Numbered from the stretch's first letter, positions 34,327-46,779 are shown. The stretch is 64,000 nt of DNA from Stenopsyche tienmushanensis (GCA_008973525.1 WACJ01000124.1:1736001-1800000); one strand, 5' to 3'. Notes: a model not told the origin generated them from the letters alone. Made by a program: numbers and translations.

Positions 34327-36214
34327 TAGGTAATCCAATCCTGAGTCAAAATTTCGATTCCGGGATCCCGGGACTGGAATTTTCAATATTTTAAGAAATT
34401 ACATTGATAAATTTGATCAAAAATTACCAATAAGTCCATTTGTTTAATATAAAAAATAATTTAAAGGCGTAAGAATTTTATTTATTTAAGAAAAGATAAA
34501 AACACAATTCAAAAATAGATAAAGAAAACCTAAAAAATTCAAAAATTATTTTGAAAATATGCCCGAAGTAGCATTAAAGCATCGAGTGTTTCGTCCACTC
34601 AGAGAATGTTAAGTATACTAAGGGTAACATAAAAAACAATGATTTTATATATTTTGAAAAATATTTAAAAACCAGAAATTTAGAGTACTTTTTTTTGAAA
34701 TTCAAAGTAAATGTTTGTATTTTTATCATAGCTCTATTTTTCTATTGATATCACTCTTATTATTATGGCGATGCATTACACATCATTCAATAAGTTTATA
34801 GGATAGCAAATAAAACGCATGATTACGTTATACAAAAAATTATACTTCATCCCAATTTCTTTCAGCATTTCGATACATTTTGTTAAATGATCGCTATACT
34901 ACTCTGCTCTAGTAATTTCTTTTAGTTTCAATAATAAAAAAATCCCATGAATATTGACTATTGCTAGGATATATTTTCAGTGAATCACACTTTACCAATG
35001 ATCTTATTATTTTTGAATTTTTATAGTACATCTTTTTTATCGCCTTTAAATATCAGTAACATCATCCAAATATTTTGGTTTGTCTGGTTTAAAATATAAT
35101 TTATTGCGTTTTAATCATGTTTTCTGAATAACATCATACACAACCCTTAGCATCGTACGCCTTTTATTTGATATCTTTTATATAGATCTATATTAAACTA
35201 AAGTTTATTTGGAACGAATTTGATTCTATTATAGATTAAATTGTTGTTGTTTTGTCATTTCTAAATATAATTTTACCTTGAAACGTCTACTCAGTATAAC
35301 GTTTTTTCTAAGCTCTTGGTTCTGTCAATAATGTGATACAATTACAATGCTTTAACCACCCTAATGAACACAATAGGCCACCATGATGTTATTCATAGGG
35401 CTTTTGTTGCATGTAAGTCAATTCGAGTTTTCAATCCTTTGTACACTAATAAAATTAATACGTCCGTCTGGAAACTTGTGGCTCGTAAACATATAAAATG
35501 AACGTTCATATCGAAGGAAAACAGTCCAAAATTCCATCGTCTCCGAACAATAACAGCTATCGAAACTTTCACATAATAATACGAAACAAATATCATTAAA
35601 TTACATTTGGATGCTTTGTTTCGGTTATAACGGCGGCACAAGTTTTGAAGGGCGTTGACAAGTTTCTGACACGAACGTGCCCCGAGTGTGAGCTTCAAGC
35701 ACTCCAAAAAATTTGCCACCCCTTAAAATTAATCTTTTGATAACGCGATAATCTATGATATTTTATTATCGAATATATTTATTCCCAGAGTTGTATTATC
35801 TTCGTTGGCAGCCTCCTCATCTCGAGACACACTTAATCCTATTATATTAATCCAGGTTTATTCACCCTCTTAGTCTTGATATATATGAGACGCGTCTTAC
35901 ACGGGAGCTATGTTTACTCATTAAGATCTCAGCATATAAATATTTATATCACGCCTTTAAAACTTTTGATATGTATCTGAATAATGTATATATAAAATTT
36001 ATGTAAATATTAATCCTTATTAGATAGCAGCCGCTAATATTAATTTAAGTACACTCGGAGAGAAGCATTTATACATACAGAATAATCCGGCGGGATTTAA
36101 TTCTCAACATGCTGAAGATAATCCATGTAATAAAGCAACTTTGATTGATTGACTTTAAATTTAATCATTCCAATTTGATTTTAATTTTGCTTTAATAAAG
36201 TGAGTAAGAACTTA
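34327..36214. other. AT-rich stretch with a balanced patch at 35.4-35.9 kb
   Basis: At 34327-34390 a GATTCCGGGATCCCGGGAC-type segment may be a hAT subterminal region. At 35393-35719 the minus strand is open for 108 codons without an ATG at its start (first codon GTG), and the peptide is not recognised. Otherwise AT-rich and empty. Confidence 0.3.
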
Positions 36215-36515
36215 TATTTTTACTATAAAGATTCAAGTTGAGATCCAGATTTTGGATTTTTTTCTTCACAATAACGTTAAAATTTGGAATCTGGAATTAT
36301 TAATATTTCTAATCGATCGTCTTGATCCAGGCTTATTTTAATTTAATAGATCTTAAAATTTAAATACTGGGGTGATCAATAATGTAAATTTAACAACACA
36401 CTAGTAGATCATATTATACTTGAAATGCCTATTCAAATACACTCATAAGTTGAAATTAATGGGAAACCCCCACTTAAAAAAAAAATCAAATAAAAATCTT
36501 CTATGGAAATTACTG
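36215..36515 (+). repeat. Dispersed repeat F, copy 2 (diverged)
   Basis: Carries the core AATCGATCGTCTTGATCCAG-GCTTAT shared with 7.5 and 51.5 kb. It is followed by a GGGGTGATCAATAA block matching GGGGCGATTAATAA in copy 1. Confidence 0.4.
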
Positions 36516-39500
36516 CATCCGATTAATAGTGACGTTATCTTAACAATTAAAAATCGCTTATGGCGTTACTTACCAAATATATGATTTACAAATTTGTCTA
36601 AAAATGTTATATTTGTCGAAATAATCTCATATTTTTTGAAGCAAGTTATTAAACATGAGTTCCTGGACTTCATAGAGATCAATTTTTAAAATCATTAAAA
36701 ATTAATAATAGATTGTAAATAAGCTGTACAAATTGAGATGGATATGAATGATTTCTTCTGGAACCATTATCGAGATTTGAAATTTTTGAAATAAAGCTTC
36801 GGATCATACATTAACGTAGTTAATCTCGATTTCTTGGTTGTGAAATAATAAATACCAGAATAATCATAATATTATGATGATATGTATTACATGTTTATTG
36901 TTTCTTAATGTGTACATGTTTCACTTATGTCTGATATCATCCCCTAAATAATAATATAAATTTTGATTCGCAATATTCAATAAACAAAATTGTGACGTCG
37001 GTTGGCTCTGCTAATAAATATTGGCCATAAATGTAAAAAAGATGTCTGACACAATTGTTTACTTTTTTATAGAATTTGCAAGTGATTATGATTTGCAATG
37101 ATTGCAAGTGATTATGATGACTCTAATTTAAAACATTAACATCAACCATTAAATATTTTCTCGACGAATTTAACAAAAAAGTACCTCAATTTGTTAAAAT
37201 AAGGTTTATTTCCTTTTACTTATTTATGTAAAACACTATTTTTTATCGCAACGAAACTTAAGTTTAGAGATAGGAACTTATTTCTGCGTACCAATACAAA
37301 TTCAATTTTTATGTTCAAGGAATTTAATATGTCTAATTAGGATATAACGAGCAAATTGGTCAATACAATTATGCAAAATAGTCAATACAATTATGCTAAT
37401 TATAAATTAGTTTAAATGCAGATTTATCATTAATGTTCAATTCCTTGAGAGTTTGCCCATTTTGGTTGGATTTTATTAATGCATTGTATTAGGTGTGTTT
37501 ATTATTTCGATTTTGTAACTAACAATCCAATTTTAATTAGGCCCAAAACAATTAGCAAAATCAATATCACCCATTTGCCTTTGGCTGCAAATTTCTATCA
37601 GCGTGGATTAGAGGAATCACCACTAATTGCCTCATGCTGTATGTAAATTTAGATCAGCTCATAAGGGTGATTGGGCCCATATGACCTGAAGATACGTTGA
37701 ACATGGTGCACGTGCACTCTACGAGTTAAAGCCATTAGCCCATCAAAGAACCTACAGCCCTAAAAGGTTTATCGAGGACCTAATTGAATTGAAAATACAT
37801 TCAATACAACAATAAGCGTTTTATTGTCTTTTAAAATAATTGCGATCGATGTATGTGTACTCGTGTGTAGCACACACAAGACAATTCACGGCTATTAGGT
37901 ATTCTTTAACGAAAGCTTTAAGGCTTATAGTGGGAGGCGTTGCTTTGAAACGTGCGCGAAATTAAAGCTTACAAGCTTTTCGCCTTAATAAGGGATGTCA
38001 AAAATTTTCGAAATAATAAAGCTATTAAATATTTTTTTCATTTGCTAATGTTTTCAAATATGCAATATTATTGCAATAAATGCTAAAATTAAATATTTTG
38101 TTGAAGAATTTTTAAATTTTTCAAATATTTATTGTGTGCGTTGTGTACAAGTGTAGATTGGATATATATTTTATAGCAATTAGCAGCCCTTATAACTCAC
38201 ATTTGGTAATTTTCTGGCATACCTACTTACCTGTAGAACGTCAAAATAATTATAAATTTAGACTCGTTCCGCAAAGAAGGTGGCTAGAAAGAAAAGAGAC
38301 GACGTTCCGGATCGCACCGGTGTGTAGGAAGGACGAGAAGAGAAAATACTAATTAGCTCGTTAGCAGGGAGGACTTATTATCATGAGTTTTCCTTTGATG
38401 TGTACCATTGCCTTTAAATCATGAGCTCGGAAAAATTTTCCCGGGGGAAAACCTCTCACTCTTACCTTTAGTGTGGGGTTTATTTACTGTCGAGTTACGA
38501 CAGGCGCTAACGCCTTGCTCTTGTAATTAAATGAGGAAAAAATGACAGCTTTCGCCAAATTAATTTCAATGAATTATTTAAAACTTGGGGATTATCCACG
38601 ATTGACTAAAAACATAAAACTTTCAGCTCAGACAGGATTTAACGAGATTATAATTTCTTTTCAGTGAATCGAGCCAATTAGATGCTATAAAAACAAAGAC
38701 TTAAATTACTTAAGTTGCTGGGCGTAAACAACAAAAATAAATATTTGATTCTTCCTATCAAGCTATAGAGTATTCCTTATTACACAAATAAAATAATATT
38801 AAAAATTAATTTAATTTGAAACATTATAATAAATTCTATAATGAAAAATCTTAAAAATGATATATTTGTACTTTGCTAATATCGATAAATTTATTTTCTA
38901 TATATATAAAAATCAATGTTTCTCAGCACGGAGCGTGCTATAATCGCGGTGTCCAATCCGGTTTTGCTAAGATAAAAGAAGCCTTTAGTCAACTATGCCA
39001 AGAGGCAGTATACTATGCAACAAATCAATCATTCATGTATTCTAAAAGCGAGTACCCGCCAAGCAATGCAATGCCTTGGAGCTAATTTCACACAACAAAT
39101 TAATCAATAACAAAATAAACTCCACAATTCTAGTTGCTATCATTGAATGAAAAATATGTTAGAGAAGAAATCACTACCAACGAAAACGGACATTAAAATT
39201 CAAAAAACATTAACAATTTACAGTTCGGGTATTCCGCGCTAAGCTTCGCCCAAAGTACGGGAGATTTCGTAAGAAATTCATGAAACTCTACTTATTTCGT
39301 AAAATTGATATAATTCTTAAACCAGCTAATAGATTGAAACGAATTTTAATGGTGCCTACATAAGAGCTTATTGCATCTATATATTTAAACAAAACAGTGG
39401 TTTCCAATATGTGGTACGTGTATCAGCGTAATAAAATTCAAATAGCTACTTTTTGACATGAATTGTATGTAAAAGCATTGATTAAATGATACATAAACAA

Positions 39501-40591
39501 AACATAAGTACATAAATAACATTCAGATAGTTTATCATTCTATATAAAAATATATTTGAATTGGATATTTTAACATTGAAAATATAACATAACATAACAT
39601 AAATCCACCACGACATTTAGCAACTGTACCGGGTTTAAGTGAAAAAATTCATGAATAATATCATCGGAGCTACAGTTTGAATTGAAAATTTTCAAGAAGA
39701 AGAGGTTGTGTCCCAATTATTTCGACTGATATGCTATTCGAATTGAAACGTTTACGTGGAGTTTACGGTGCGAGCATCAACAAGGAACAGAAACACACAG
39801 GGTATGCGTGCATGCTTCTCACATGGATAGCTGTATTTGAAATCTTAATATACCTCTCAACTAAGCGCGATCGTATACCCGTTTTTCAGTGTAATTAAAA
39901 ACATATAAAATTATTTCAATAAACTGAATTAAAATACGTATTCGCTAGTCTACAATCAAAATTTAAACAATAATAAGCCTAAGCATTGTCAAAATGAAAG
40001 TTCGAAAAGTTCGTCAAAATCTCAATAGTAATTAATTGCATTTATTAATTTGCTGTTAATTGTTAAATTTGATAGGGCATTCTATACTAAATGTATCATA
40101 TAAATTTTGGTTTTTGAATCAAGACGATCAGAATTTACGTTGATATCTATTGAGTACTAACATTTCTTCATAAAAATTCTTTATAATTTATAATTTTAGG
40201 TATATTAGTTATTATTTTATCAAGGTCAGGGTAAAATAATGCTTGATATTAAATTTCTATCGGTTTTTCCGCGAATATACAATTTTCATGTGATGGTTTC
40301 GCATTGTCTTTACGTGAAGTTATTTGAATAGGAATTTTAGCTAAGAAAGGATCTTTGTGTAAGAAGTATAATATTTATTAATTAGAAATGATATTTAAAC
40401 TATTACCATTTATATATGATCCGGAAATATCTTTATCAACCGCCTTTGTTACCTAATTCTTCTGATTTTTTTTGCGATGAATTTTTGTTCGGCAATAAAT
40501 AAGAGTAAAAGATCCAAGACCAATTCTTGGTCATAAAATCTTATTTCTATACCTCAATTTAAATACAAACAAATATGAAAATGAATATCCA
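36516..40591. other. Long intergenic stretch with local duplications
   Basis: AT-rich with islands at about 37560-37990 and 38250-38540. Two small tandem duplications occur: TTGCAAGTGATTATGAT at 37076 and 37102, and GTCAATACAATTATGC at 37359 and 37381. An ATAAC pentamer tract lies at about 39583-39600. At 38429-38453, GGAAAAATTTTCCC and GGGGGAAAACC resemble paired NF-kB/Dorsal sites. No gene is supported. Confidence 0.35.
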
Positions 40592-40721
40592 TCAGTATCC
40601 ATTCAAAAGGACAGTAGTATAATCAAGATTAATATAGAGCTCCATTATCGTGGATATTAAGATTGCAAATTGAATCCACGCTTCCACCACCATTACCACG
40701 GTAACTCCAATCGCATACATC
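40592..40721 (-). CDS. Candidate terminal exon of an unrecognised membrane protein
   Basis: On the minus strand, after an acceptor in TTCAACGCGCTGAG, 130 bases give one base of a split codon plus 43 codons: MYAIGVTVVMVVEAW, then IQFAILISTIMELYINLD, a short tail and a stop at 40592. The first ~25 residues form a strongly hydrophobic helix, as for a transmembrane segment. The split-codon phase fits the donor of the exon at 40960-41120, which ends two bases into a codon. An alternative acceptor, AAAATTTTAG, 45 bases upstream (near 40767) would be out of phase. Composition is clearly richer in G+C than the flanks. I do not recognise the family, and a chance open frame cannot be excluded. Confidence 0.32.
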
Positions 40722-40959
40722 CTCAGCGCGTTGAATAAAAGATTATCCGCTAAAATTTTAACATTGACATGACAAACAACGTTCACATATCGGATTCAAT
40801 TAAGCGAGATGAAATATTGCACTCGCGTCGCTTTAATATCGGATAGTTCGGATAATTGCAATCATAGATCACAAACAACGGTTTATTGTCTTTGTGATTA
40901 ATGGTTATTGTTTTTCTTTTGTACTTTGTGTTTTTCATTAAAATGTAAAAGATACTCAC

Positions 40960-41120
40960 CCCCCTGTGTCGATGGCGTTTCGATTGTACACGGCACAGTC
41001 CTCCAACGCGGGAAAATTTATCGTTTCAATTTGGTTCACGTAATTCCAATCGTAATTTTTGCCTCGATCGACATAAAAAAACATAACGACTCCGAGCCCA
41101 ATCCGAAAAATTGTGGACGT
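40960..41120 (-). CDS. Candidate internal exon, partner of 40592-40721
   Basis: The minus strand shows a good acceptor (TGACGAACTTTCATAG), 161 bases open in frame, and a consensus donor (GGGGG-GTGAGTATC). The peptide begins TSTIFRIGLGVVMFFYV, a likely membrane helix. It continues with DRGKNYDWNYVNQIETINF and PALEDCAVYNRNAIDTG, a polar loop with one cysteine. Splicing to 40592-40721 across a 238-bp intron keeps the frame and yields two hydrophobic helices separated by the loop. Third codon positions look relaxed, but no measure was possible. This is the most gene-like host sequence in the window. The upstream exons and the identity are unknown. Confidence 0.38.
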
Positions 41121-42150
41121 CTATGAAAGTTCGTCAATAAAATAGCAATGATAATTACTGTTCGGGACTTGATCCGGCCGGGCCGAGGAAATCCAAGATT
41201 TTAATCAAAGGGATTTAGGCTCCCTTCATTCACACGCATTCAGAGCGAAGCGGAATTTCTCCGAGAAACTTTCTTCATTTATGTTTTTTCTTAGATTTTA
41301 TTCATGCAACCAACATTTGAGAAACTTTTATGGACGCTTTGATCCTTCGAATTAAAAAAAAACAATTTTCACCCATCAATATTGCATCTTTGATGTACGT
41401 TCCAGGAACCGCGTGAAAATGTGTTCCAATTAAGATGATGGGTTTCGAAAAAATTTAACCTATGTTGTTCAATAAAAGCACACATAAAAGTATACAGATT
41501 CATAAAGTAAACATTTTTATATTTGTACAACTTTATTGTCTTCGCACGTTATGGCTGAAGCACAAGACCGCATAAAATTTCTTATATCCTTAATATGCCT
41601 GAAACATTTCCGCCCTGAATTTTTCCTATCTATTCAAAAATTCAAAAATGTCATACATTTTTGATACATACTCTTAGACGTATGGAACATCAATTTTGAC
41701 ATCAAACCATAAAGTTGAAACTCATATATGCTCAGCATGGATCTTAAAATGACATTATGATAATAATTATATTTTTAGACATAATAAGAGTTATCAAAAG
41801 GAGCCTTAGGAGATATCAAAAATAAAAAAATAATAATGAATGGTAAATATTTTTGAATTTAATATACAATATGTAATCTATGTATAATATTTTGCAAATA
41901 TTTTAAATTATTATCAGAAGACAGAAAACAAAACTTTAGCTAAATACTTACAGATCCACCAGACAAAGTGTTCTCTGGGCTAACATAAACACAAATTTAT
42001 TATTGTAATATATTTTCCTCGGTAGGATTTGCATCACCTCAATCTTATCACATCAGAAAGTCATTTTGAATTGTTTAAATGATTTTTTTAATGTTGCTGA
42101 AGTTGATAAATTTTCAAATAAAGTACTTCAAATTTGCAAATATATGGTGT
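41121..42150. other. Mixed stretch upstream of the candidate exons
   Basis: A balanced block (41150-41290, containing GGCCGGGCCGAGG) sits immediately upstream, in the minus-strand sense, of the exon at 40960-41120. It could belong to its intron. Beyond 41300 the DNA is AT-rich with nothing recognisable. Confidence 0.3.
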
Positions 42151-42805
42151 TTTCTTTCACCAACAAGCCATTCGTCCCCCCAAATGATGAGCTAATATCT
42201 CATAAGATATTATGTTACTATAACATAAACGGAGATACAAGCTTGATTCATTTAATCTTGTATTAATTATCAGGTCAGTCCAAAAGTTCGTGCGCATCGT
42301 TGGGAAATTTTTAAATTTTCCAAGATATATACTTCAGAGCATACTTCATGAATAAATGGATAAAGCAAATATTCTTCTATTTTGGGCTCATTAAACCCTA
42401 ATTCATAAAATTTTTGCTTAACTTTTATGGTGATCCGCATCAAATAATGAATAATTTTAAATGTATACTAGTTTTTAAAAATGCAACGGTGCTTAACAAT
42501 AGACCCATCGGCAATAAATTTGTAAATAGAACAAAGAGCACTTCAGAAAGAAGCGAAAAATTCTACTTTCAATTCATACTATCCGAGCTTTTGCAACTAA
42601 TTGCAACTTCAATATAACAACCTTTCGATATACTTATAATACAAAAAGAGATGTAATAAAAAATTCATACAAACAAGGAAAGGTCGATAGAATTTAGTTC
42701 TATTTTCACATTTAAGTTATGATAATCTATAGATATATATAATAAATTTCATTAATTCGATTTTCAACTATTTGATATTTCTATATATAAGTATAATATT
42801 AAAAA
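42151..42805 (+). repeat. Duplicated unit G, copy 1 (uninterrupted)
   Basis: About 650 bp nearly identical to 47787-48623, with roughly a dozen differences by eye outside the insertion in copy 2. It starts TTTCTTTCACCAACAAGCCA and ends in an AT-rich ATAATATTAAAAA. A mariner terminal repeat lies inside it at 42270-42297, and matching sequence extends on both sides of it. The two copies are therefore duplicates of one larger unit, not separate mariner insertions. No transposase is recognisable. The high identity suggests a recent event. Confidence 0.9.
42270..42297 (+). repeat. Mariner terminal repeat inside unit G copy 1
   Basis: TCAGGTCAGTCCAAAAGTTC followed by GTGCGCAT, preceded by TA. It is identical over 28 bp to 33844-33871 and 47907-47934, with one mismatch to 24277-24304. 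No opposite end is found within the unit. Confidence 0.8.
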
Positions 42806-42823
42806 TATTCAAAATATAATATT

Positions 42824-42988
42824 CAAAATAAAACTCGGTGGTAATGCTACCTTCAATATTGAGCGAATAAGGAGGTGAATGTATGATACAGACGAAATGG
42901 ATGTAACCCCTTCCTATGAATGGATATTGAAGAGGCCCATAGTTCTGTAGTGGACTGTTAGTGGCTGCACTATGATGATGATGATGAC
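42824..42988 (+). mobile_element. Short RTE-tailed retroelement S, copy 1
   Basis: Shares with the copies at 48381-48548 (inverse) and 50903-51095 the series AAACTCGGTGGTAATGCTACC, GAGGTGAATGTATGATACAG, CCCCTTCCT and GGCCCATAGTTCTG, then a (GAT)n tail. The tail, read as protein, gives RPIVL-x-WTVSGCTMMMM, matching the end of RTE-type non-LTR retrotransposon proteins just before their microsatellite 3' end. The 5' side is truncated relative to the other two copies. It may be a truncated RTE or a SINE using an RTE tail. Confidence 0.7.
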
Positions 42989-44520
42989 ATTAAAAAAAAA
43001 TTCGACTACCTATGATTATTTATTACTACTCAGACAGCAAGAAAAAAAATCTAATTTTACACTCGTCTATTTACACACAAAAAATGTCCATCAAATTTTG
43101 CATAAGAGCTTTGAATGGATTACGAAAATATACACATGTTTATAGAAAATATTTTTTCTTCTGATCAAATTCTCAAATGATTAATAAAAACCAGAGTGAT
43201 ATATATTATAATTTATTTTTTGTCGTTAGTATATCCGTAGGAATGATTAAAAACACTAAATATCAAAGAGTGCTACTATGATTAATATTAGACTCCAAGC
43301 TGTTGCCAATTCAATTATTTCTGAGAGTTCGATGATAAACTTAACACCATTGATGTCAAACTATCGTAAAGTAATATGATATTCTATATGACAGAAGAAA
43401 TAACTTATTTTAATAAAACAGAGTTAACATTATTGTTTGCTTTCTTTAAGCAAAGACTTAAGCAGGACAGCCATAAAACAAGCTTAATGCAGACTAACAA
43501 AACTAAGCATATCAAGAGCATATTTTTATTTGTAAACTAATCTTAAAACTCAGTGAATCATGTAAATCAACACTGTAATAAAATAAGCCCAAGGATTGCA
43601 CGCAAAATAACAAGTATCCCTTGAAGTAATTCGATAGAGCGGCGTAATTTTTACTCAGTTCGTTAAAGTTTTATATTAATCTGAACGTTTATCGCGAGTG
43701 ATTTCTGGCTAATCTTCAGATCTTGAGCATTTCGTTTAAAATCACACATGAAATCTTTCATAATGCCTTAACATTCAAGCACGCCAACGTTAATGTGGTG
43801 TTTAATTCATAATTTTTCGTTCCCTAAACGAAAAACCCTTGAATCTTTCAGCACAGAAAAGAGCCACCATAAAAATCAAAGTATGTCTTTATATATGAGA
43901 GAAAGCTGTAAAAGCGATCGTAGAGAAAATATCACTTTTTTTATAAATCTACCTTTATGTCGATAATCATTTAAACCGGGCCGTGACTCGTGGATAGTAA
44001 AATATGACATCGACCTTACGGAGAACCCCCCCATCTTCCAACTGAACAATGGTCTGCAAACTTTTCAGGAATTTTCCAATTATTTTTTTCCATTACCTTA
44101 AAAAATCTACCCCTTTTTATCAGCGGCCTCAAAGAAATCCCTACACTAGCACATGACTCATAAATCTGTTCTCAAAACACATTTTTTAGGGTCTTTTTTC
44201 TTATAAATTTTGATCGATAAAAATTGCTACTGTCATTTATTCCAGTCCAGATTTACAGCTTCAAAGTGAAACATGAATTATTTAAATTGCTAAAAAATAT
44301 TTTACAACAAACAGTAATATCCTTATTAAACATTACTTAGGATGTTATTTTGAAATTTATAACATTTCACTAAATTAAAAATAAAATCGCCACAAAAAAT
44401 GCACTATTTAATTTTCGCGTCATCGGTAGTAGTTTAATAGTGAGTTTCAAAAGTCCTGAAAAATCGTATAATACAAATTCATAGTTAAAATTAGATATAT
44501 TTTGAAAAAGTGCTAATTAA

Positions 44521-44560
44521 TAGCCGGCGGGAAGAATACGTTTTCCCGCCTTTAAGGCTA
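44521..44560. promoter_or_regulatory. Palindrome containing E2F-like sites
   Basis: GGCGGGAA (44526-44533) and TTCCCGCC (44543-44550) are perfect inverse arms around a 9-base loop, with outer TAGCC and GGCTA arms. TTTCCCGCC matches the E2F/DP binding consensus, and both orientations are presented. The palindrome opens a balanced island. Binding is inference. Confidence 0.35.
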
Positions 44561-45080
44561 TTAAGCGCCTCTTTTTCTTTCTCCCCACATGTTCACACCC
44601 ATCTATGTTTACATAGAATAAAGATGGACAAGACCTCTGTTAATCTTGCGAATTACGCCTGTGATAAACAACAACTGCTTCATATAGGGATGTCATTTTT
44701 CTTACACTACAACATCATATAAGAGACTTCAGAAACCGTTTAAAGGGTAACCCAGCAGAACAAGTGAAAGTTCGCTAATGGAAGACAAATTAGAAAATGA
44801 ACGGCTTCGTTTTTTTTTCAAGGATCAAATATTTAAAAAAAAATCGGATGCAATTGTAGAAACTGTGGTCCACATATGCGATGGTTCACCATTCATCACA
44901 GTGGCCATGTCACCGTATTAGGTGCGGGACACGGGCCCATGTCAAAGTCACAAAAATTCTGACTTAGCCGTTCGCCGCCCAACCCCAGCCCAGTGGCGAC
45001 ATTGACAAACTGTTTTCATCAAAAAACAGTTTTGAAGGCTATTTATTGTGATTCTCCGCTGCCTTCTCTCTCAGCCTTCT

Positions 45081-45156
45081 CTATGATATTTCTGGGACAT
45101 ATTGTCCCTTCTCATAGACCGTGGGAAGGGACAGCCGGACGGAGACGTGTCGCCAA
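45081..45156 (-). CDS. Possible terminal exon with nearby poly(A) signal, minus strand
   Basis: The minus strand shows an acceptor with a pyrimidine tract (CACTTATTTTCCAATATTAG). One base and 25 codons follow, reading WRHVSVRLSLPTVYEKGQYV and ending PEIS-stop at 45081. AATAAA lies at 45042-45047, 34 bases beyond the stop, and a 10-bp stem-loop (45007-45032) lies just past it. A second frame is also open, so the reading is not forced. No upstream exon was identified. Confidence 0.2.
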
Positions 45157-46329
45157 CTAATATTGGAAAATAAGTGGTGAAACTATGTGACTGGATTAGC
45201 CAATTTTGCAGGACCATTCTAAGAAATGGCTGCAATGTTTTCCAACGAAAAAAATACAAACCAATTTTCTAGACGTCAAAATAAAGTAAAAAAGGGGTGC
45301 TTTGGAAACGTGATGTTTTAAAATAATTTCTAAAAAGCTTTCCAAATAGAAACCCTGTCGATACACTATCATACAATAATATAGGCTTCATTCTTAAAAT
45401 ATAATAAAGCCCTCGTATTGTATAACGGATCAATTTTATTACTAAGAATAACGAAACATTTTCCTTAAGATTTATTTGCTCAATGTTTTTTCAATCCAGC
45501 ATTGGGTAAATACATACAAAATAAACATTTTCAAGCTTTATCAACGTAACAACTATGCAAATATCTCCAGACGTCTATATCAATTCTTAGAATTAAATAC
45601 AAGGAAAAACAGATACAACTTTTCAAATGAAAAATGAAATATCTTGATATTTATTCAACTCTATGGCTTTAAACATTTTCTATAAGTTCTCATGTTGGAT
45701 AAAGCCATTCATAGAATTTCCTTGAAATAAGACGGAACAATTTCATAAAATACATGTCAATTTATTGAAAATATATTCATAAAATTGAGCATGGGATTGA
45801 CCTTCATTAAAAGTAAGCGTTACCATACGGTTACGTATTTACTCGATGTAATCGAACTGCTCTTTGAGGCTCAAATAGTGGATTAAGCAATTTGATCTCG
45901 AAATCGGACTTAATTATAAAAGCATAAGTATGATCCTAGTATATTTATTATAAAAAAATCTTGTGTTAATAGTAATATTTTATTAATCATTCGCAATTTA
46001 TACATATTATTTGCGCCAAATAAATAAGTCACTTTAGTGGTTGCACTGTGATTATGTCTTCGAAATTTAAATCTAAGCGTAAATATCCCGTGGAAGAGAT
46101 TGTAAAAAGTTATTTAAAAAGGTCATTTAAAAACAAACAAGACAAGCTCGTTAATATCAATTCAATTCAATTGGCAATTTAATGAAATTAAGCGATTTTA
46201 TATTTAAAATCACCTATCATTTTGAGCTCTGTATTTGCCATAGAAATTTGAGTATCACTATGAAGGCTGTAAATTGTATGTTGAAAACAACGCAATGCCA
46301 TCACAAGTTAAAAAATATGAAATTTGTGA

Positions 46330-46480
46330 CATTATTTTGAGAGTGAAGGATTTTAAATGGCGGTGGACAGGTCATATGACAAGGCGAATGGATGAAAAAT
46401 GAACAAACACATAGAATTCCACCCGAAAGAAATAAAGCGAGAAGAGTGGATAAAATCAGGAAAATTTGTAGGATGCAATA
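46330..46480 (+). pseudogene. RTE-like retrotransposon, C-terminal fragment
   Basis: The plus strand reads ILRVKDFKWRWTGHMTRRMD followed by stops within an otherwise continuous WTNT, HPKER and RRVDRIRK-like stretch. The K-WRW-GH-R-DxRW block is characteristic of the C-terminal region of RTE-type reverse transcriptases, just before the GRP-x-RW motif. TGG has become TGA in the expected RW position. Both flanks have been lost. It could be the source family of the short S elements in this interval. Confidence 0.7.
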
Positions 46481-46724
46481 TTGCTTACGTATAAATAAGT
46501 TTTTCTTCAAGCTTACCATACGAATATTTATCAATTGATAAACAATTAATTCCTTAATAAGTTCTAATTTCTGGTTCAATAATCTCATAGGCACTGCGTT
46601 ATAAAAAATGTTTATAAAAATGCATTGTTGGCTATTTTAATAAATGATCTTGCGCACGTATAGATATTAATATTCTCATTAAGATATAGAATACAAAACT
46701 TAGTATTAATAAAAATTGGACTCC

Positions 46725-46779
46725 CAGTAATGGCTTCGCGACCCCCATGGGTCCACAGAACCCAGTTTAAGAGCCGCTG
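46725..46779 (-). mobile_element. Solo hAT terminus
   Basis: Read on the minus strand from 46779: CAGCGGCTCTTAAACTGGG, then GGACCCATGGGGGTCGCGAA. A CAGNGG-TCTxAAACTGGG start followed by GGGGTCGCGA is a familiar hAT (Charlie/Buster-type) end. No matching opposite end or duplication was found nearby, so only a truncated terminus remains. Confidence 0.55.

Larger units (their letters stand above)
42989..46329. other. Intergenic stretch with balanced islands at 43.56-44.13 and 44.5-45.3 kb
   Basis: The islands look like regulatory DNA or small exons. They contain the E2F-like palindrome at 44521-44560 and the possible terminal exon at 45081-45156. A 42-codon plus-strand frame at 46054-46182 (MSSKFKSKRKYPVEEIVKSY and onward) is lysine-rich and unrecognised. 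The remaining DNA is AT-rich. Confidence 0.3.

Noticed and set aside
35393..35719. 108-codon minus-strand frame as a gene
   Set aside because: The frame begins with GTG, not ATG, and resembles no family. Kept only for the short peptide coincidence described in findings.
37076..37396. CRISPR-like or satellite array
   Set aside because: Only two-unit local duplications of 16-17 bp are present. There is no array, and the DNA is eukaryotic.
42970..42988. Independent ATG microsatellite
   Set aside because: It is the 3' tail of the short RTE-tailed element, not a separate repeat.
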